The notes under the pieces: model-generated
What the model was told of the DNA's origin: nothing
The model's database searches: none
The model's input: the letters and a program-made list of their open reading frames with translations, nothing else
Assembly (NCBI GenBank): GCA_024693545.1
Contig: JAILKT010000030.1
Coordinates: forward strand, 1-52,345
Direction: 5' to 3'
Source of the DNA: Lachnospiraceae bacterium
Lineage (GTDB): Bacteria > Bacillota > Clostridia > Lachnospirales > Lachnospiraceae
Length of the DNA stretch: 52,345 nucleotides
Shown here: piece after piece, positions 47,226-52,345 of the stretch
Numbering within the stretch: position 1 is the stretch's first letter
Layout: each line of letters starts with the position of its first letter
Program-made: the position numbers and the translations under genes

Positions 47226-47253
47226 GCGCACCCCCACGTTAATGAGGATGCGC
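47226..47253 (-). terminator. Terminator of hydF
   Basis: On - strand GCGCATCCTC-ATTAAC-GTGGGGGTGCGC with G-U pairs, then AATTATTTAATTT. Confidence 0.6.
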
Positions 47254-47301
47254 ATGAAAAATCAACGCTTATAAAATTATATCATATCATCAGCCATTCT
47301 G

Positions 47302-48555
47302 TCATCCGAATATCGCATCATGAAGAGCGGGGAATATTCTTAAAGTTCTTTCGAGCGTACCCGATGCCATCGCAAGTGTTATACCGTAATTTGTGAACGG
47401 AATATTATATTCCTTTGCTTTTCCGAGCCTGTATGCGACTTCTTTATCACTTACCATACATGCTCCGCAATGGATAAGCATACTGTACGATGACAGATCC
47501 TCGGGGAAACCCTGCCCGCTTGTATATTCATAATTAAAATCCTTACCCGTAAGCTTTTTGATGGCCTTGGGAAGTTTTACGGTCCCTATGTCATTGCATT
47601 GTCTGTGATGTGTACAGCCTTCACAAACAAGTATCTTAGCATTGCCGGCGAGGTCCTTCGCAGCGTTAATGCCGATAGCGGCTTCGTTCAAAAAGCCTTT
47701 ATATCTGGCCATAAGAATTGAAAAAGTCGTCAGCGGTACCTCATCGGGCACTATGTCCTTGATCTGCATAAGAGCCTGAGAATCCGTTATAACAATAGTC
47801 GGTGCATTTTTCAGGCTGTCCAGAGTATCTTTTAAAGCTTTTTCGGTTGTAACGACAGCGCTTACTCCGTACTCTATAAGTTCTCTTATTGTATGAGTCT
47901 GGGGAAGAATAAGTCTGTCTTTCGGCGCCGATTCGTCTATCGGACATACAAGAACGGCTACATCACCGGGTTTCAAAAGATCAATAATTATTTTTGCATC
48001 TTTTTTTACATCGGGAAGGAGTTCCGAAAGTGCGATCCTGAGTTCCGCAACACCACGCATGCTTGTCGCACTGACAAACACTCTGGGAATAGGCTTTATA
48101 TCCATGAGAGACGATATTTCATCAAGCTTTTTTCCGAGCGTGACACGATCTTCGCCGTTACACAGGTCTTCTTTGTTAAAAACTGTAATGAACGGAATCT
48201 TTATTCCGATAAGAGTTCTTATGAGTTCCTCATCGGCAAGAGTGATCCCAACTGAAGAATCGATAACCACAACGCCTATATCGGTATTTGTCATCGTCCT
48301 TTTTGTCCGGGCGACTCTCTTCTCACCGAGTTCGCTTTTATCGTCAAAGCCCGGAGTGTCATAGAGAATTACGGGTCCGAGAGGCAAAATTTCCATGGAT
48401 TTTCCTACCGGATCTGTGGTGGTCCCTTTTACTTCCGAGACGAGTGCAACTTCCTGACCCGTAACAGCGTTTACGAGACTGGATTTCCCGGCATTTGTAC
48501 AACCTAAAAATGAAATTTTGATTCTTTGTGCTGAAGAAGTGTCATTTAAACTCAT
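47302..48555 (-). CDS. hydF: [FeFe]-hydrogenase H-cluster maturation GTPase HydF
   Basis: GCTNAGKSSLVNAVTGQEVALVSEVKGTTTDPV; C-terminal CEGCTHHRQC and HCGACMV cluster ligands. Confidence 0.95.
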   Translation of the reverse strand: MSLNDTSSAQRIKISFLGCTNAGKSSLVNAVTGQEVALVSEVKGTTTDPVGKSMEILPLGPVILYDTPGFDDKSELGEKRVARTKRTMTNTDIGVVVIDSSVGITLADEELIRTLIGIKIPFITVFNKEDLCNGEDRVTLGKKLDEISSLMDIKPIPRVFVSATSMRGVAELRIALSELLPDVKKDAKIIIDLLKPGDVAVLVCPIDESAPKDRLILPQTHTIRELIEYGVSAVVTTEKALKDTLDSLKNAPTIVITDSQALMQIKDIVPDEVPLTTFSILMARYKGFLNEAAIGINAAKDLAGNAKILVCEGCTHHRQCNDIGTVKLPKAIKKLTGKDFNYEYTSGQGFPEDLSSYSMLIHCGACMVSDKEVAYRLGKAKEYNIPFTNYGITLAMASGTLERTLRIFPALHDAIFG

Positions 48556-48584
48556 AAATACTCCTTTCCGATTACTGTTTTACA

Positions 48585-49700
48585 TCAGAATACACCTGCC
48601 GATGAGCTGGGCTCAAAAATAGAACGTGCTTCTTCATCCGTAAGCGTTATATTAAATATCTCTTTATAATAATCAACTGTTTCTTTGATAATGTCAATAT
48701 CTTCAAAGAGCGAAGGATAAATTGTTTTTGCCATCCATTTGAGTGTAACGGGAGTATCGATACCCGGTGTATATGAACGATACATTCCGAGAGGCATTTT
48801 AAATACACGTTTATTCTTGATCGCATCTATTTGTGACCAATCATAATTTCCTACAGTATTATTATAGAGATCTTCGGGATAATACTTATTGAAATTGGTC
48901 ATAAGTATTGTGTCGGGATTCCATTTGTATACCTGTTCGAGAGTGACGGGTACGGAATTGTCTTTTTCAAGCTCTTCAGCCACGTTCTTTGCCCCCGCAG
49001 CTTCAGCCCACCACTGTCCGAAGAAATTTTTGCCCGAAGAAACAAGTGATGAATCGCTGTACTGGAAAACAACAAATACTCTTGCTTTTTCTTCGTCGGA
49101 AAGATTCCCAACACGGTCTTTTATGAGCTCGATCGCATCTTCACTGTATGTTTTGACTTTTTCACATCTGTCACTTGCATCGTTGGGGAAAATAGCCTTA
49201 AGTACTTCGAGCCAGTGATTAAGAGTTTCGATACAGTCATAATTCCATTTGTTTACTGAAAGAGCGACAGCTGCAAGACCTGCGTTTCTGAGTTTTTCAC
49301 CGAGTGCGGGTGTGGATGCACTGTAAATAACAAGATCGGGATTTTGCTTGAGGAGCTCTTCGATATTGACATCGTCACCGTCGACTGCCGAAGTGTCAAC
49401 ATTTAAAAGTTCGGGATAAAGCTTTCCGAGTAGTGAATTCTTAGCTGCTGTCATACTTGCCGGAGCCATCTCTACGATCTTTTCCGCTGTGTTAAAAAAT
49501 ACGCAAAGAACCGAGGGAATGGGGAAAATGTTAGTTACCGCTATTCTTTTTACTTCCTTCGGAACCTTAACTTCGATTCCGAGGTGATCTGTGACTGTTC
49601 TGAATTCCGAATCTTCGGAATCACTTTGTTGATTACTGCATGCACAAAGCACAGAAACAGCCATTGCACATACAAGTATTAATGCTATGATTTTTTTCAT
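48585..49700 (-). CDS. ABC transporter substrate-binding lipoprotein (iron/siderophore/cobalamin type)
   Basis: Lipobox VLCACSN; FRTVTDHLGIEVKVPKEVKRIAV; NPDLVIYS; upstream FecCD permease and ATPase. Confidence 0.88.
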   Translation of the reverse strand: MKKIIALILVCAMAVSVLCACSNQQSDSEDSEFRTVTDHLGIEVKVPKEVKRIAVTNIFPIPSVLCVFFNTAEKIVEMAPASMTAAKNSLLGKLYPELLNVDTSAVDGDDVNIEELLKQNPDLVIYSASTPALGEKLRNAGLAAVALSVNKWNYDCIETLNHWLEVLKAIFPNDASDRCEKVKTYSEDAIELIKDRVGNLSDEEKARVFVVFQYSDSSLVSSGKNFFGQWWAEAAGAKNVAEELEKDNSVPVTLEQVYKWNPDTILMTNFNKYYPEDLYNNTVGNYDWSQIDAIKNKRVFKMPLGMYRSYTPGIDTPVTLKWMAKTIYPSLFEDIDIIKETVDYYKEIFNITLTDEEARSIFEPSSSAGVF

Positions 49701-49786
49701 AATGGTACACTCCTGTTGTTTTTTATATAAAGAGATCTGTAAAGACTCCTTATTTCATCATTCCGATATTCAGAGCATTTATTACT

Positions 49787-50587
49787 TCATGCCCGGATAA
49801 TGCTTCTTCTCACGGGGATTATATCGGTGTATTCGCCGAATTCACCGCTTACTTTACCTATACATACATCAACACCGTAGTATTTCCTCATATTATCTTC
49901 TGTTATTACATTTTCGATATCATCAAAAACATAAGAACCGTCAAGAGCTATCATAAGAGCTTTATCCGCCCATCTGACGGCATTTCCGGGAAAATGCGTA
50001 TTAAATATGCATGATATTCCTTCTTTTGAAAGTCTGTCTATCGTTTCCAGAACAAGAAGCTGATTTTGGTAATCGAGATTTGATTCGGGTTCATCCAGTA
50101 TCATAACCTTCGGATCGTTTACAATTGCTCTTGCTATAAGAACCATCTGGTATTGTCCGCCGCTGAGTTCGTTACAGCTTTTGTAAGCGATATTACTGAG
50201 ACCCATTCTCTCGATAACTTTATCCGCAGCTTCTTTGTCGGCAGAACCGGGCAAAGAAAAAACTGATATATTTCCGGCTCTTCCGAGAAGTATCATGTCG
50301 TAAACACTCAGGTCCGGAGGCATTATTCTTTTCTGAGGAACATATGACAAGATTTTAAAAAGCTTTTCGCTGCTTTGAGCGCTTATGTCCTTGCCGTCTA
50401 TTGATGCTGTTCCTTTATCCCATTTGAGGAAACCGCACAGACAGCGAAGGAGCGTCGTTTTACCTGCACCGTTTTGCCCCATGACAGCCAGCTTCTCTCC
50501 GGAAGCAAGATCAAAAGATATATCCTCAAGCAACGAACCCGCATGCTTATCATACGAAAAATAACAATGACTGACTGTAAGTCTCAT
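49787..50587 (-). CDS. ABC transporter ATP-binding protein (FecE/BtuD-like)
   Basis: GQNGAGKTTLLRCL; LSGGQYQMVLIARAIV; VMILDEPESNLD. Confidence 0.93.
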   Translation of the reverse strand: MRLTVSHCYFSYDKHAGSLLEDISFDLASGEKLAVMGQNGAGKTTLLRCLCGFLKWDKGTASIDGKDISAQSSEKLFKILSYVPQKRIMPPDLSVYDMILLGRAGNISVFSLPGSADKEAADKVIERMGLSNIAYKSCNELSGGQYQMVLIARAIVNDPKVMILDEPESNLDYQNQLLVLETIDRLSKEGISCIFNTHFPGNAVRWADKALMIALDGSYVFDDIENVITEDNMRKYYGVDVCIGKVSGEFGEYTDIIPVRRSIIRA

Positions 50588-50623
50588 ATGATTTAACCTC
50601 CATATACATATTCAGAATATGTT

Positions 50624-51655
50624 TCAGCCCGAAAAGCGAGATCCTTTCTTTTTTAACATCAGGATAAAGAAAGGGGCTCCGATTATTGCTGTGAGTACCG
50701 ATATGGGTATTTCTTTCGGGGAAATGGTTCTTGCAAGTGTATCGACTATCATCATAAAGCCGGCGCCTATACTGATCGATGCAGGAATAAGCTTTACATT
50801 GTTACTTCCGAAAAGCATCCTGCAAAAGTGTGGAACTATCAAACCAACCCAGCCGACCTGACCACACATAGATACGCAAGATGCCGTGATCATTGTTGCA
50901 CCGACTATACAAACATTTCTGAGCCTTTTTATATTAACACCCATGCTCCGCGCCTCATCCTCCTGAAGAGGGAGCAGATTAGTTCTGTATCTGATAAGAA
51001 AGAAGAAAATAAGACAGATGATTATCGGAGGCGCCCCTATCGCAAGCGTTGAAATTCCTGCCGAGTCCATTCCTCCCAGAAGCCAATAAGTTATTGCAGG
51101 CAGTTGTGACTCTGTGTCGGCTGTGAATTTCACAAGAGAGATAAGAGCCGAAAAAAGTGAGCCTACCATGATACCGGCGAGGACCATATTGATCCTTCCC
51201 TCCGGAGCAGCTTTTCCGAAAAGCGCAGTTATGACCACGGCCAATATGCCGAAAATCACTGCCATAAGCTGAATTCCGGTCATATTAAGACCGATAAGCA
51301 TAGCAAGAACAGCGCCGAATCCCGAACCCGAAGCTACACCGAGCGTATCAGGTGTTGCAAGAGGATTGGAAAACAATCCTTGAAATATCGCACCGCTGAC
51401 TGAAAGACCTGCGCCTGCGAGTGCAGCAAGAAGAAGCCTTGGCAGTCTCATCGAGCGGATCACGACGTCATTCATTCCTGAAGCTTCCTGACCGGAGAAG
51501 AGTCTGCCTATAGAAACGATCACTTCGTCTATTCCTATACCGATCCGTCCTACAGCGAGTCCTATGATCAGTACGATGATGGGAAATACGATCAAAAAGA
51601 TCCGAGTGAACGCCGAGGAACTTTTTTTACCGTTAGTTTTTATCAAATCATTCAT
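50624..51655 (-). CDS. FecCD-family iron-chelate/cobalamin ABC permease
   Basis: LRLPRLLLAALAGAGLSVSGAIFQGLFSNPLATPDTLGVASGSGFGAVL; GQVGWVGLIVPHFCR. Confidence 0.94.
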   Translation of the reverse strand: MNDLIKTNGKKSSSAFTRIFLIVFPIIVLIIGLAVGRIGIGIDEVIVSIGRLFSGQEASGMNDVVIRSMRLPRLLLAALAGAGLSVSGAIFQGLFSNPLATPDTLGVASGSGFGAVLAMLIGLNMTGIQLMAVIFGILAVVITALFGKAAPEGRINMVLAGIMVGSLFSALISLVKFTADTESQLPAITYWLLGGMDSAGISTLAIGAPPIIICLIFFFLIRYRTNLLPLQEDEARSMGVNIKRLRNVCIVGATMITASCVSMCGQVGWVGLIVPHFCRMLFGSNNVKLIPASISIGAGFMMIVDTLARTISPKEIPISVLTAIIGAPFFILMLKKKGSRFSG

Positions 51656-51765
51656 AAAAAAACCGCCTTAATTTCCACCCGGCACTGATGAAAATACGGC
51701 GATACAAATGTAAACGGCGAATCACTCCGCCATATAATAAGTTTTGGGCTCCGTATCTTCCACCT

Positions 51766-51781
51766 CAATGATAATGATTTC
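51766..51781. promoter_or_regulatory. Candidate Fur-like box upstream of the ABC operon
   Basis: CAATGATAATGATTTC resembles GATAATGATAATCATTATC. Partial match. Confidence 0.35.
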
Positions 51782-51798
51782 GGTGTCAGGGGAAATGC

Positions 51799-51829
51799 TA
51801 TAGGAGCATCACACTGCGATGCTCCTATA
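51799..51829. terminator. Perfect 12-bp hairpin between the carbohydrate-active gene and the ABC operon (terminator or leader)
   Basis: TATAGGAGCATC-ACACTGC-GATGCTCCTATA. Confidence 0.6.
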
Positions 51830-51858
51830 ATATACATCTCAATTCAGATTAAATCAAG

Positions 51859-52345
51859 TTATTTACAAAAAACAAATTTATCTATTTTGCAAAGCTCTCT
51901 GTTATCGAAAGCATATGCCATCCAGTTCTTTCTTCCTGTTTCGATGGTAAAATAAAGATCATGCTTTCCCGATACAGGCGGTATAACGGCTTCAAGAACA
52001 GTACTTACGGGTGAAATCTCAACAACTGCCACAGGCTTCGAATCGGGCGAATCGAAATGAATGTTGATTATTCCTTTTTGTCCTACTCCGATCTGATTTA
52101 TCATAAGCTTCAGATGATTGCCGCAGCTGTTGTCATCAAAATCAAATGTCTTAAAACCGATCACACATCCACCGCATATATTAGATATCGGTCTTGTGAA
52201 TACGTCGAGTTCGGTGATATATGCGCCGCCGGTAAGAACACAGGCCGATTCCGCATATGTTACTTCGTAAGGTCTTAAAGCCGGCGCAAATCCACCGTGA
52301 GAAGTCATATTTGCTTCTTTAAATGTTCCGTCGGGATTGCGGAAT
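51859..52345 (-). CDS. C-terminal part of a probable carbohydrate-active enzyme (5' end beyond window)
   Basis: Frame stays open to the window edge (FRNPDGTFKEANMTSHGGFAPALRPYEVTYAES...); C-terminal beta-rich region resembling a carbohydrate-binding module. Confidence 0.5.
   Translation of the reverse strand, partial: FRNPDGTFKEANMTSHGGFAPALRPYEVTYAESACVLTGGAYITELDVFTRPISNICGGCVIGFKTFDFDDNSCGNHLKLMINQIGVGQKGIINIHFDSPDSKPVAVVEISPVSTVLEAVIPPVSGKHDLYFTIETGRKNWMAYAFDNRELCKIDKFVFCK

Noticed and set aside
51656-51858. Cobalamin riboswitch upstream of the ABC operon
   Set aside because: A GCACTG-like string exists only on the wrong strand; no recognisable B12-box architecture.

Overview
The window looks like a conserved chromosomal segment from a low-GC Firmicute. 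Gene content suggests Clostridia, probably Lachnospiraceae-like, but this is inferred from gene order and protein sequence only. Genes on 1-10.6 kb are mostly on the + strand: the tail of an LPKTG surface protein, rplU-prp-rpmA-obgE, yqeK-rsfS, lexA, then a lipoprotein, a GGDEF protein, an amidase and a second lipoprotein. A bidirectional terminator at about 10.62 kb separates these from a long run of - strand genes. Listed from low to high coordinate, those include xer, blaI-like, an AAA ATPase, rluD, lspA, divIVA, sepF, yggS, two poorly characterised genes, dacA, mgsA, rodA, minE-minD-minC, PBP2, mreD-mreC-mreB, miaA, mutL, mutS, a membrane MutS paralog, NlpC/P60, gpsA, plsY, der, DUF512, yraN, an flhB-like gene, rnhB, rbgA, lepB-like, rplS, a methyltransferase, hydF, a FecCD-type ABC importer, and the tail of a probable carbohydrate-active enzyme. 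I see no phage, transposon, CRISPR array or tRNA/rRNA. The most interesting observations are: (i) a lepB-like gene at the usual rplS-lepB-rbgA position that lacks both the expected catalytic Ser and Lys; (ii) a membrane-anchored MutS-family ATPase next to mutS-mutL; (iii) a methylglyoxal synthase with D71E- and H98L-type changes; (iv) a perfect match to the WalR consensus just downstream of an NlpC/P60 promoter; (v) an extra domain of about 235 residues in PBP2; (vi) an orphan HlyD-like/P-loop gene pair beside the sepF-divIVA cluster. All family calls come from reading motifs by eye. No database search was run.
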